Shown: positions 26,155 through 34,419 of the stretch, piece by piece | How the letters are laid out: every line of letters begins with the position of its first letter | Position numbering within the stretch: position 1 is the stretch's first letter | Program-made: the position numbers and the translations under genes | Notes under the pieces: generated by a model | The model's input: the letters and a program-made list of their open reading frames with translations, nothing else | What the model was told of the DNA's origin: nothing | The model's database searches: none | Assembly: GCF_042646425.1 (NCBI RefSeq) | Contig: NZ_JBHRTR010000026.1 | Coordinates: 1-64,000 of the forward strand | Direction of reading: 5' to 3' | DNA: 64,000 nt | Origin: Marinibaculum pumilum | Lineage (GTDB): Bacteria > Pseudomonadota > Alphaproteobacteria > Ferrovibrionales > Ferrovibrionaceae

Positions 26155-26655
26155 TCAATGCCCGCCCCCTTCCGACTTCTCCGGCAGGCGGCCGCGGATC
26201 GCGCGGCCCATGCCGGCCAGGGCGGCGATCGTCAGCAGGATGAAGCCGACCGGCACCGCCGCCTCCGACAGGGCGGCGGGCAGGTCGAGCATGGTGCCGG
26301 AGGTGCGGCCGCGGTCGAAGCTGTCGGCGAAGATGGCATAGCCGTACCACAGGGTGACCAGGCTGAAGGCGGCGGTGACCGCCATCGACAGCATCTCCGC
26401 CGCCAGCCGGCCGCGCCGGCCCAGCCGGTCGGTCAGCGCAGTGACCCGGATATGGCCGCCGGCGGTCAGCACCCGCGCCATCGCCAGCAGGCTGCCCCAG
26501 ATCAGGCAGAGCTGCGACAGCTCCGCCGCCCAGATCGTCGGCGCGGCGAAGATGTAGCGGGCCACCACCTCGTAGGTGAGGAACAGGCCCGCCAGCACGA
26601 ACAGCAGGGCAGCGATCCAGGCGCAGCCCGCCTCCAGGCGATGGAACAGCTTCAT
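26155..26655 (-). CDS. TRAP transporter small permease (DctQ family)
   Basis: A 166-residue membrane protein with four hydrophobic helices (about 12-32, 48-68, 85-108, 128-150) and the family block W..ELSQ...IW...LA.AR.L..GGHIRVT. It lies 38 bp after the binding-protein gene and is separated from the large permease gene by a repeat. It holds the large permease and binding protein together in the complex. Confidence 0.92.
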   Translation of the reverse strand: MKLFHRLEAGCAWIAALLFVLAGLFLTYEVVARYIFAAPTIWAAELSQLCLIWGSLLAMARVLTAGGHIRVTALTDRLGRRGRLAAEMLSMAVTAAFSLVTLWYGYAIFADSFDRGRTSGTMLDLPAALSEAAVPVGFILLTIAALAGMGRAIRGRLPEKSEGGGH

Positions 26656-26693
26656 GCGGTCAGGGCTGCAGCAGGGCCCGGTTCAGGCCCGCC

Positions 26694-27707
26694 TTACATC
26701 CCCTGCGCGGCTTCCATCATCTTCTTGCCCGTCTCGCCGGTGGCGGCGAGGAACTTCTCGTAGACCGGCTGGGAGACCTTCTTCCACTCCGCGATCTCGT
26801 CGGCGGTCGGCGTGTAGACCGACATGCCGTTCTCCTTCGCGGCGGCATAGGCGTCCGCCTCGATGGAGGCCATCTTGTCGCGCACGCTGATCTCCGCCTG
26901 GCGCGCGGCCTGCGAGATGATGGCGCGATGGCCCTCCGGCAGCTTGTTCCACCAGTCGGTGTTCACCACCACGATGAATTCGATCACCGCGTTGTTGGTG
27001 TTGGTGATCACGTCCATCACCTCCCACAGCTTGCGGCTCTTCACGCCGGACACGCCGGTCATGCCGATGTCGACGGTGCCGCGCTGATAGGCCAGGTACT
27101 GCTCCGAGCCGGAGATGATGGTGGGGGAGCCGCCCGCCGCCTCGACGAAATCGCCCAGGGTCTTGCCGAACACGCGGACCTTCTTGCCCTTCATGTCGGC
27201 CGGCGTCTTGATGGGGGTCTTGTGCGACAGCATGATCGCGCCGCCATAGGCCTGCCACCACAGCACGGTGGAGCCGGTATCGGCGATCGCGGCGTCGATC
27301 GGCGCGCGGATGGCGGAGCCCGGCGCCACCGCCTTGCGCACCTTCTGCTCGGTGTCGAACAGGAACGGCTGGTAGAAGATGTCGACGATCGGCGCGTCGC
27401 CGACATAGCGGGTGAGCGAGGCGACGCCGGCCTCGATGGCGCCTGACCCGACGGCCTGCGGCACCTCATTGTCCTTGTAGAGCTGCGCGGAATCGTAGAT
27501 CTGCACCTCGATCTCGCCCTGCGAGGCGGCCTCCACCTCCTCCTTGAACAGCACCAGGTTCTGGCCGAGATGCGCCTTCAGCGGCAGCTGCAGGGTGATC
27601 CGCATCGTCGTCTCGGGCCCTTCGGCCCGGGCCTCCGGCGCTTGGCCGGCGAACGTGGCGATCCCCAGCGCGGCGGCCGCCGCGAGCGACAGCAGATGGC
27701 GGGTCAT
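26694..27707 (-). CDS. TRAP transporter substrate-binding protein (DctP family)
   Basis: A 337-residue periplasmic protein. The signal peptide MTRHLLSLAAAAALGIATFA is cleaved near ARA-E (residue 28). DctP-type features are present: LQLPLKAHLGQN, IYDSAQLYKD, the conserved Arg in DMKGKKVRVFGK (about 165), and GTVDIGMTGVSG. The ribosome site GGGAGGACAG precedes the ATG. It is the first gene of the TRAP operon, divergent from the small-protein/methyltransferase unit. Substrate is unknown; an organic acid is typical. Confidence 0.94.
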   Translation of the reverse strand: MTRHLLSLAAAAALGIATFAGQAPEARAEGPETTMRITLQLPLKAHLGQNLVLFKEEVEAASQGEIEVQIYDSAQLYKDNEVPQAVGSGAIEAGVASLTRYVGDAPIVDIFYQPFLFDTEQKVRKAVAPGSAIRAPIDAAIADTGSTVLWWQAYGGAIMLSHKTPIKTPADMKGKKVRVFGKTLGDFVEAAGGSPTIISGSEQYLAYQRGTVDIGMTGVSGVKSRKLWEVMDVITNTNNAVIEFIVVVNTDWWNKLPEGHRAIISQAARQAEISVRDKMASIEADAYAAAKENGMSVYTPTADEIAEWKKVSQPVYEKFLAATGETGKKMMEAAQGM

Positions 27708-27857
27708 GATCTGTCCTCCCCTGATTGGTTGTTCGTTGGGCCGGATTATGCCGGTACAGCGGTGCGCGGCGCCAGTGCCGGGTGGCGTCTTTTGCGGCCC
27801 TCGCCCCTGACCGGCGGGAATGGCATGCTGACGGCGGCTATACCGACGGAGGCGGCA

Positions 27858-28148
27858 ATGAGCGAACCCGAACCGCAGACCCGGCCGGAACAGACCTTCT
27901 TCACCGACCCGGCGCTGGACCGGGTGATGGGCGTGGTGATGGCGCTGGCCACCGAGGTCTGGGTGATGAAGGACCGGCAGGCGGCACTGGAACGGGCGCT
28001 GGCCGCGCGCGGCCTCGACCTCGCCGACCTGCTGGATGCCGAGCCCGGCGATGCCGACCGCCGCGCCATGGCGGCGGAGCGCGAGGCCTTCGTCGCCCAT
28101 CTGATGGACAACATGCTCGGGCGGCAGGTCTCGCTCGGCGCATCCTGA
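27858..28148 (+). CDS. Small helical protein, partner of adjacent methyltransferase (copy 1)
   Basis: A 96-residue protein of unknown family. The start at MSEPEPQTRP follows GGAGG. It is clearly homologous to the 99-residue protein at 41200-41499, sharing PEQT(F/Y)F(T/S)DPA.DR, VM.LA.E.WV.KDR..ALE and a C-terminal (F/Y)V..L.DN.LGR. It is predicted wholly helical with a coiled-coil-like middle. It ends 11 bp before a SAM methyltransferase gene, and the other copy is also beside the paralogous methyltransferase. The pair therefore looks like a functional unit; the small protein may be a subunit or an activator of the enzyme. Confidence 0.75.
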   Translation: MSEPEPQTRPEQTFFTDPALDRVMGVVMALATEVWVMKDRQAALERALAARGLDLADLLDAEPGDADRRAMAAEREAFVAHLMDNMLGRQVSLGAS

Positions 28149-28159
28149 CGGGGGCCGCC

Positions 28160-29224
28160 ATGGACGATCGCAGCTTCGTGGCCGCGCAGGACTTCGTGCT
28201 GGACGTGAAGCGCCACTGGACGACGAAGGTCTATCCGGCGCTGAAGGCGGAGTACCGGCAGAAGGCCGACCGCGCCGGTGCCGAGCCGCAAACCGTGGCC
28301 GAGGTCGCGGACCTGGTGGCGGACAGCCCCCTCTACCGCGGCTATGCCTGGCTGGAGCGGCACCTGCAGCGGATGAAATACAGCGGCCGCTACGGCCTGG
28401 TGCCCTATCACGCGGCGCGGCGGCAGGCGCTGCTGGCGCGCCTGGACGACCTGCCGCCCGAACAGCGGGCGGAGACCGATCCGGAGTTCGCGATCCCGAA
28501 ATACTTCACCGCAATCGACATCCACCAGCATCCGGGCGGCGTCTGGCGCGACGATATCGCCGGCCTGGTCTACGAGCGCGGCGCGCGCTCGACGACGCCG
28601 CTGCTGGGCGCGAAGCACAAGGACCTGCACGGCCGCTTCACCGACCGGGTGGCGGCAGCGTTCGGACAGGCCAGGCCGGCGCGGATCCTCGACATGGGCT
28701 GCGGCTTCGGCAAGTCGACCGGCCCGTTCTGGGAGATGTTCCGGGAGGCGGAGATCGACGGCATCGACCTGTCCGCGCCCTGCCTGAAGCTGGCGGCGGC
28801 GGAGGCCGCGGCGGCGCAGGCGTCCCGCGTCCGCTTCCGCCAGATGGATGCCCGCGCCACCGACTATCCGGACGGCAGTTTCGACCTGGTCACCTCCACC
28901 ATGCTGCTGCATGAGATGCCGCCGAAGGCGATCGGCGCGCTGCTGGACGAGGCGCGGCGCCTGCTGGCGCCGGGCGGGCGGATGGTGCATCTGGACTTCT
29001 GGCTGCTGCCGGACGCCTTCCACCGCTTCATCCACTATGGCCATGCGCGGCGCAACAACGAGCCCTACATGCCGCCTTTTGCGGAAATGGACGTGGCGGC
29101 GGAACTTTCCGCGCGCGGCTTCCGCAATGTCAGTGTCGAACCTTTCGCGGAAGCCGAGGGCGTCGACACCGCCGACAGCCCGACCTGGCGCTTTCCCTGG
29201 ACGGTGATCGCGGCGGAAGCTTGA
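28160..29224 (+). CDS. SAM-dependent methyltransferase with extra N-terminal domain (copy 1)
   Basis: A 354-residue protein. An N-terminal region of about 165 residues carries WLERHLQRMKYS (about 61) and DIHQHPGGVWRDDI; the Rossmann methyltransferase domain follows with motif I ILDMGCGFGKS near 176 and acidic motif GIDLSAPCLKLA. A late GHARRNNEPYM and WRFPW close the domain. The same blocks occur in the protein at 41648-42697. The N-terminal domain is not one I can name. It is 11 bp downstream of the small helical protein. The methyl acceptor is unknown. Confidence 0.85.
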   Translation: MDDRSFVAAQDFVLDVKRHWTTKVYPALKAEYRQKADRAGAEPQTVAEVADLVADSPLYRGYAWLERHLQRMKYSGRYGLVPYHAARRQALLARLDDLPPEQRAETDPEFAIPKYFTAIDIHQHPGGVWRDDIAGLVYERGARSTTPLLGAKHKDLHGRFTDRVAAAFGQARPARILDMGCGFGKSTGPFWEMFREAEIDGIDLSAPCLKLAAAEAAAAQASRVRFRQMDARATDYPDGSFDLVTSTMLLHEMPPKAIGALLDEARRLLAPGGRMVHLDFWLLPDAFHRFIHYGHARRNNEPYMPPFAEMDVAAELSARGFRNVSVEPFAEAEGVDTADSPTWRFPWTVIAAEA

Positions 29225-29335
29225 GCCGGACCTGACTGGCACGTTCGGCCCGGTCCTGTCCTATCCGCCGCTGCCGTCCGGGCCCGCCGCGGCGCATATC
29301 CCTGCCATTGCAATGCTGGCAGGGAGATCGAAGCC

Positions 29336-29947
29336 ATGAACATGCACGTACAGCCGGATACCGCCGTCCTGCGTCCCGCACGTCCTGCCGACGCGCGGGC
29401 GCTGGCGAAGCTGATCGACATCGCCGGGGAGGGCATCCCCCACCACCTCTGGTCCGGCATGGCGCAGCCCGACGAAAGCCCGCTGGACGTCGGCGCCGCC
29501 CGCGCCCGCCGCGACGAAGGCGGCTTCTCCTGGCGCCACGCCACGGTGGCGGAAAGCGAAGGTGCCGTGGCCGGCTTGATGCTGGGCTATCCGATCGAAG
29601 CGCCGTCGGCGGCGGACCGGGCGGCCGTCCCGGACCTGCCGGCGGTGATCCGGCCCGTCGTGGAACTGGAGCATGAGGTGCCCGGCAGCTTCTACGTCAA
29701 CGCGCTGGCCGTGCTGCCGGGCCGGCGCGACGCCGGCCTCGGCTACCGGCTGATGGCGGCGGCGGAGGCGCGGGCGAAGGCGGCCGGCCTGGAGCGGCTG
29801 TCCATCCAGGTCTTTTCCCAGAATGCGGGCGCGGTGCGGCTCTATCGCCGGCTCGGCTATGTCGAGGCGGACAGCCGGCCGGTCCTCGACCATCCCTGCC
29901 AGCCCTATTATGACGGCCGGGTGCTGCTGCTGGTGAAGGCGGTATGA
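29336..29947 (+). CDS. GNAT-family N-acetyltransferase
   Basis: A 203-residue protein. It begins with LRPARPADARALAKL as in GNAT enzymes. The acetyl-CoA site is visible as VLPGRRDAGLGYRLM (V.P..R..G.G, about 127-141), and a C-terminal motif SQNAGAVRLYRRLGY(V/E) is intact. The ribosome site AGGGAGAT lies upstream. It is a single gene after the methyltransferase gene (112 bp spacer). Its acceptor substrate is unknown. Confidence 0.9.
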   Translation: MNMHVQPDTAVLRPARPADARALAKLIDIAGEGIPHHLWSGMAQPDESPLDVGAARARRDEGGFSWRHATVAESEGAVAGLMLGYPIEAPSAADRAAVPDLPAVIRPVVELEHEVPGSFYVNALAVLPGRRDAGLGYRLMAAAEARAKAAGLERLSIQVFSQNAGAVRLYRRLGYVEADSRPVLDHPCQPYYDGRVLLLVKAV

Positions 29948-29983
29948 GGCCGGGAGGAAGCCACCGCCAACGCCCGCCTTTCC

Positions 29984-30092
29984 GTCATCCTCGGCCCCCG
30001 AGCCGAGGATCCCAGCGCCGGCGTCGACGCCGCACCGCCTCGCAGCGTCGCCGTTCCGTCACGATCCTCGGCTCGGGGGCCGAGGATGACGG
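29984..30092. repeat. Palindromic repeat, class B
   Basis: GTCATCCTCGG-CCCCCGAG-CCGAGGATCCCAGCGCCGGCG, a 30-bp centre, then GATCCTCGGCTCGGGGGCCGAGGATGACGG. This variant (stem CCTCGG...CCGAGG, CCCAGCGCCGGCG box) recurs at 50096 and 57798. It lies between two convergent genes. Confidence 0.88.
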
Positions 30093-30123
30093 GAAAGTCT
30101 GAGATCGGCTAGCAGCACCGGCC

Positions 30124-31026
30124 CTAAGCCGCCGTGCGGCCGGCCTCCGCCTCGCCCAGGGCGCGGCGGATGGTGGCGAAGCGGCGGCGGTATTCCGACG
30201 GGGACAGGCCGACCTTGCGGCGGAACCGGCGGCGGACGAAGCTGGCATCCTCGTAGCCGACTTCCGCCGCAACCGCCTCCACCGGGTCGGTGCCGGTCTC
30301 CAGCGCCTGCTTCGCCTCCTCCAGCCGCAGGGTGTGGACATAGTCGATCGGCGTCATGCCGGTCGCCTGGCGGAAGCGGTGCTTGTAGGAGCGGTCGGGC
30401 AGGCCGCTCGCCGCCACCATGTCCGCCACCGCATGGGGCGTCTGGTAGTTCTCCGCCAGCCAGTCCTGCGCCAGCGCGACCTGCCGGTCGCTGTCCTGGC
30501 GGCTGCCGGCCAGGGCGGCGAAGGGCAGCTGGCCATGGGGATGCCAGTCCATCAGGTAGATGCGCGCCAGGTGCATCGCCTCTTCCTGCCCGAAATGGAG
30601 CGCCACCAGGAACAACGCCATGTCCTGCCATGACGTGCCGCCGCCGGCGGTATTGATGCGCTGGCCTTCGCCGGCAGCGACCAGCACCCGGCTGCCCTGC
30701 ACCTCCACCCGCGGATCGCTGCGCTGCATCGCCGTGCAATAGGCCCAGTGGATCGTTGCCGCGCAGCAGTCCAGCAGGCCGCTCTCCGCCAGCAGCAATG
30801 CGCCCGAACAGGATGCGGCGATCGTCGTACCGGCAGCATGGCAGCGGCGCAGCCACTCGACCTCCTGCGGGTCGCGGCCGGCCAGGTCCGTGCCGGGTGC
30901 GACGAACAGGTCCGGCCAGGGATCGCCTTCGCCGGGACAATCGGCCAGCGCAAGGTCGGGACGGATATAGGCGCCGTTGCCGGCCTGGAAGCCGCGCGGA
31001 TCGGCCGCGACCACCAGCGGCCGCAT
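30124..31026 (-). CDS. GATase1-like / AraC-family regulator, apparently missing its N-terminus
   Basis: A 300-residue protein. It has a DJ-1/PfpI-like sensor domain (about 1-180; CSGALLLAESGLL with the nucleophile-elbow Cys, INTAGGGTSWQDMALFLV) and a C-terminal AraC pair of helix-turn-helix motifs (about 200-290; ATGMTPIDYVHTLRLEEAKQAL, GLSPSEYRRRF). It starts at MRPLVVAAD, about 35-40 residues inside the usual domain. Upstream, in frame, the genome encodes SLYGMYDLFVSVGRD, then TGA (31063-31065), then RFLTEGAAGEQG leading into the annotated start. Family members typically read GRDW at this point, so a Trp-to-stop change is likely. It may be a pseudogene or a shortened, altered regulator. Confidence 0.78.
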   Translation of the reverse strand: MRPLVVAADPRGFQAGNGAYIRPDLALADCPGEGDPWPDLFVAPGTDLAGRDPQEVEWLRRCHAAGTTIAASCSGALLLAESGLLDCCAATIHWAYCTAMQRSDPRVEVQGSRVLVAAGEGQRINTAGGGTSWQDMALFLVALHFGQEEAMHLARIYLMDWHPHGQLPFAALAGSRQDSDRQVALAQDWLAENYQTPHAVADMVAASGLPDRSYKHRFRQATGMTPIDYVHTLRLEEAKQALETGTDPVEAVAAEVGYEDASFVRRRFRRKVGLSPSEYRRRFATIRRALGEAEAGRTAA

Positions 31027-31132
31027 GCCCTGTTCCCCCGCCGCACCTTCGGTCAGGAAGCGTCAGTCCCGCCCGACGGAGACGAACAGGTCGTACATGC
31101 CGTAGAGGGAATCCGCTTCATCTTGATCGGTT
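31027..31132 (-). pseudogene. In-frame N-terminal remnant of the regulator, cut by TGA
   Basis: Read on the minus strand in the frame of the gene at 30124-31026, this stretch gives the expected beginning of a GATase1-AraC regulator (DSLYGMYDLF, VSVGRD), a TGA at 31063-31065, and a further 12 codons into the first ATG. Upstream of about 31132 the frame loses family resemblance, so the very start may also be damaged. It could instead be a sequencing error. Confidence 0.55.
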
Positions 31133-31236
31133 GTGGCACGATCGGCCCGCTTCTGTCGCAAACGACTTTAGCGCGGGCAGGGCCGGCGCGGTAGGCAGGC
31201 GTCATCGACGCACCGGCCGAGACAGGAGACCGAGCC

Positions 31237-32343
31237 ATGAACGCGATGACGGAAGTGACGACCGCAGGCGAAACGAGGCAGGCCGATCCTGTCCGCCAGA
31301 TGGAATTCGAGGAACGGATGGTGGGCGCGCTGAACGAGGCGGCGCTGATGCTGATGCTCTCTCTGGGCCACCGCAGCGGGCTGCTGGATGCGCTCGCCGC
31401 CGCAGGGCCGGTGGACAGCGTCGGCCTGGCCGAGGCCGCCGGGCTGCAGGAACGCTATGTGCGCGAATGGCTGGGCGCGATGACCGTCGCCCATGTCGTG
31501 GAGCTGGACGCGGGCAGCGGCCGCTACCGCCTGCCGGCGGAACATGCCGCGCTGCTGACCCGGACGGGCGATGCCAACCTGGCCGCTATGGCGCAGTACA
31601 TCCCGCTGCTGGGTGCTGTGGAGGATGATGTGCTGGCCTGTTTCCGCGACGGCGGCGGCGTGCCCTACCACCGCTACGGCCGCTTTCACGAGGTGATGGC
31701 GGAGGATAGCGGCCAGACCGTGCTGCCGGCCCTGACCGACCATATCCTGCCGCTGGTGCCGGGGCTGACCGACCGGCTGCGTGCGGGAATCGAGGTGCTG
31801 GACATCGGCTGCGGCCGCGGCCTGGCGCTGATGCAGATGGCGGCGGCCTTTCCCGACAGCGCCTTCACCGGCCTGGACCTGTCGGCCGACGCCATCTCCT
31901 GGGCGCAGGCGGAGGCGTTGCGCCGGGACCTGCACAACCTGCGCTTCGAGATCCGCGACCTGCGCGACTTCGACGTGACCGCGCCGGAAGCGGAATTCGA
32001 CCTGGTCACCACCTTCGATGCGATCCACGACCAGGCGCGGCCGCTGGCGATGCTGCGCGGCATCCGCCGGGCCCTGGCCCCGGACGGCGTCTACCTGGCG
32101 CAGGACGTGAACGGCTCCGGCCATCATCACGGCGACCGCGACCATCCGCTCGGCACCCTGCTCTACACCGTGTCCTGCATGCACTGCATGTCGGTCTCCC
32201 TGGCGCAGGGCGGCGAGGGGCTGGGCGCCATGTGGGGGCGGGAGATGGCGCAGCGCCATTTCCGCGAAGCGGGGTTCGGGCAGGTGGAGACGCACGAACT
32301 GCCGCACGACAGCCAGAACGCCTACTACGTCTGCCGGCCCTGA
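31237..32343 (+). CDS. SAM-dependent methyltransferase with N-terminal winged helix (Rv2258c-like)
   Basis: A 368-residue protein. An N-terminal winged-helix dimerisation domain (about 25-110; GLLDALAAAGPVDSVGLAEAAGLQERYVREWL split over two helices) precedes a Rossmann domain with VLDIGCGRGLAL at about 188 and GLDLSADAI. This layout matches the mycobacterial Rv2258c/Rv2258-type methyltransferases. The ribosome site is AGGAGACC. It is not related to the two-copy methyltransferases in this window beyond the SAM fold. The gene end overlaps the convergent DUF1275 gene by 19 bp. Confidence 0.88.
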   Translation: MNAMTEVTTAGETRQADPVRQMEFEERMVGALNEAALMLMLSLGHRSGLLDALAAAGPVDSVGLAEAAGLQERYVREWLGAMTVAHVVELDAGSGRYRLPAEHAALLTRTGDANLAAMAQYIPLLGAVEDDVLACFRDGGGVPYHRYGRFHEVMAEDSGQTVLPALTDHILPLVPGLTDRLRAGIEVLDIGCGRGLALMQMAAAFPDSAFTGLDLSADAISWAQAEALRRDLHNLRFEIRDLRDFDVTAPEAEFDLVTTFDAIHDQARPLAMLRGIRRALAPDGVYLAQDVNGSGHHHGDRDHPLGTLLYTVSCMHCMSVSLAQGGEGLGAMWGREMAQRHFREAGFGQVETHELPHDSQNAYYVCRP

Positions 32344-33083
32344 CCGGCACCGGCCGGGGCTGCAGTAGCGGCTCCGGTCGCCAGCAGGGCGGCCAGGGCA
32401 AGCAGGAGGGTCGGCGCGATCATGGCGGGAAAGCCGAATTCGGCATAGCCGTAGGCGCCCGAGATCGCGCCGACCACGAACGCCAGGAGCGCAGCGAAGA
32501 AGGGTAGAACCAGGCTGCGGGTGCCGCCCTCCGGCAGCTGTCCCGCCCTGCGCCGCCGCATCGCGTCAAGGGCGAGCCCGGCCAGCTTGGTCAGGTTGCC
32601 GGCGCTGACGGATGTCGGCATCGGGCCGCGCAGCAGCATCTCCTGGATCGCGCTCTGCAGCGACATCGTCAGCACCGCCAGCAGCGCCAGCGACAGGGTG
32701 GCGAAGGCCTGCGGGCCGGCCAGCGGCGCGGTCTGCCAGCCGCCGGCGGTGAACAGCGCCAGCAGCACCGCCTCGACGCCCAGCAGCACGACCAGCAGCG
32801 GCCGCCAGTTTCGGAGACGGCGCAGCAGCAGGACCCAGAGCGTGGTGAACGCCAGATAGCCCAGCACCACGGTCAGCTTGATCGGTACCGTGCTGTCGTT
32901 GAAGGCGACGCCGCCGTCGGTCTCGTGAATTAGTTCCGTGCCCAGCAGGATCACCGAACCGGCGATGAACGCGGTGAAGGTGTTGAACAGCGCCAGGTAG
33001 CAGGTCACGTCGACATAGGCGGTCACATAGGCCAGCAGGATGGGCAGGGCGCGTGCACTGCCGGCCGGGGCCGAGGCGGTCAT
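32325..33083 (-). CDS. DUF1275 (YoaK-type) membrane protein
   Basis: A 252-residue protein with about six hydrophobic helices and the family blocks LAYVTAYVDVTCYLALFNTF, FIAGS, AILQEMLLRG-like (SAIQEMLLRGPMPTSVSAGNLTKL), and a C-terminal FVVGAISGAYGY. The start at MTASAPAGS follows the AGAGGAAACGCC region. Its function is unknown across the family. It is convergent with and overlaps the preceding methyltransferase gene. Confidence 0.88.
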   Translation of the reverse strand: MTASAPAGSARALPILLAYVTAYVDVTCYLALFNTFTAFIAGSVILLGTELIHETDGGVAFNDSTVPIKLTVVLGYLAFTTLWVLLLRRLRNWRPLLVVLLGVEAVLLALFTAGGWQTAPLAGPQAFATLSLALLAVLTMSLQSAIQEMLLRGPMPTSVSAGNLTKLAGLALDAMRRRRAGQLPEGGTRSLVLPFFAALLAFVVGAISGAYGYAEFGFPAMIAPTLLLALAALLATGAATAAPAGAGQGRQT

Positions 33084-33201
33084 GGCGTTTCCTCTGAAGG
33101 TCTCGGGGGCTGCGCCGGGTGGCATGGCCGGTGGCAGCATGCATCTTCGGTCAGGTGCGTGCCGGATGCCACATGGGCAGCGCCAGGACCTGGCGGCGGT
33201 A

Positions 33202-34254
33202 TCAGTCCCGGGGCCGTCGCGGATCGCCCGCCGCGGCAGGACCGCCGTTCCCCCGCTGCCGTTCTGCGCGCGGCGCATGGCCGAAACAGGCGTGATAGGC
33301 ATCGGCGAAATGGGAGGCGGAGGTGAAGCCGCAGGCGACCGCCACCTGGATCACCGGCATCGGCGTCTGCAGCAGCAGGTGCCGTGCGCGCTTCAGGCGG
33401 AGTTCCAGGTAATAACGGCGCGGCGGCCGGTCGAGATGCTGGCGGAACAGCCGCTCCAGCTGCCGGGGCGACAGGCCGACCTGCGCGGCCAGGTCGTCCA
33501 TGCCCAGCGGGGCTTCCAGATGCGCCTCCATCGCGGCGATCGCCGCCAGCAGCTTCGGATGGCTGATGCCGGTGCGGTACTGCAGCCCGCTGCGTTGCGG
33601 ATCACCGGCATGCCGGACCGGCGTGTGCAGCATCTGCTCCGCCACCTGCATGGCCAGCGCCTCGCCGTGATCGCGCCCGATCAGGTGCACCATCATGTCC
33701 AGCGGCGCGGTCCCGCCGGAGCAGGTGAAGCGGTCGCGGTCGACCTCGAACATCGTCGCGGTGATGTCCTGCTCCGGAAACTCCTCGGCGAAGCCCTCCA
33801 TGTTCTCCCAATGGATGGTGCAGCGCCGCCCGGTCAGCAGCCCGGCGCGGGCCAGGATCAGGGCGCCGGTGCAGATCCCGCCCATCGTCACCCCGGCGCG
33901 CGCGGTCTGGCGCAGCCAGGCGAGCACCGTGCCGTCGCTGAAGCGGTCCGCGTTGAGGCCGGCGCAGACCACCGCCATGCCGGTACGCCCGGCATCGCCG
34001 ATGGCGATGTCGGGCATCACTGGCACGCCGTTGCTGGCGCGCACCGGCGCCCCGTCGATGCTGGCGGTGCGCCAGACATAGAGGGGCCGTTCGGCCATGC
34101 GGTTGGCGACCCGCAGCGGCTCCAGGCAGGCGGTGAAGGAAATCATCGAGAAGTCCGGCACCAGCAGGAACAGGACCATCTGCGGCGCACTGTCCGGGCG
34201 GGATGCAGGACGCGCCCCAACCGCCCGAGCGTTGGTGCTGCGGTCAGCTGTCAT
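33202..34254 (-). CDS. GATase1-like / AraC-family transcriptional regulator
   Basis: A 350-residue regulator with an intact N-terminal DJ-1/PfpI-like domain (about 25-210; VLFLLVPDFSMISFTACLEP, GICTGALILARAGLL with the elbow Cys, CSGGTAPLDMMVHLI) and C-terminal AraC DNA-binding domain (about 240-335). It resembles the GbdR/CdhR group controlling glycine betaine, carnitine and dimethylglycine catabolism in pseudomonads. The ribosome site is AGGAGG. It is divergent from the demethylase operon starting at 34420, which it probably activates in response to a methylated amine or related ligand. Confidence 0.9.
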   Translation of the reverse strand: MTADRSTNARAVGARPASRPDSAPQMVLFLLVPDFSMISFTACLEPLRVANRMAERPLYVWRTASIDGAPVRASNGVPVMPDIAIGDAGRTGMAVVCAGLNADRFSDGTVLAWLRQTARAGVTMGGICTGALILARAGLLTGRRCTIHWENMEGFAEEFPEQDITATMFEVDRDRFTCSGGTAPLDMMVHLIGRDHGEALAMQVAEQMLHTPVRHAGDPQRSGLQYRTGISHPKLLAAIAAMEAHLEAPLGMDDLAAQVGLSPRQLERLFRQHLDRPPRRYYLELRLKRARHLLLQTPMPVIQVAVACGFTSASHFADAYHACFGHAPRAERQRGNGGPAAAGDPRRPRD

Positions 34255-34419
34255 CGGCGGTCCTCCTGCGCCAGGAACCGACAGTTTTCCCGTTGCGCGC
34301 AAAAATCGCAACGGATGACGGACGGGCGACATTCTCCGTCGTTTTCGCGGAAAAAGCGCAGGGCGGAACGGATCACGCTTCGACCGACATGCAGCCTTTC
34401 CCGCGACGGAGGTGCCCCG

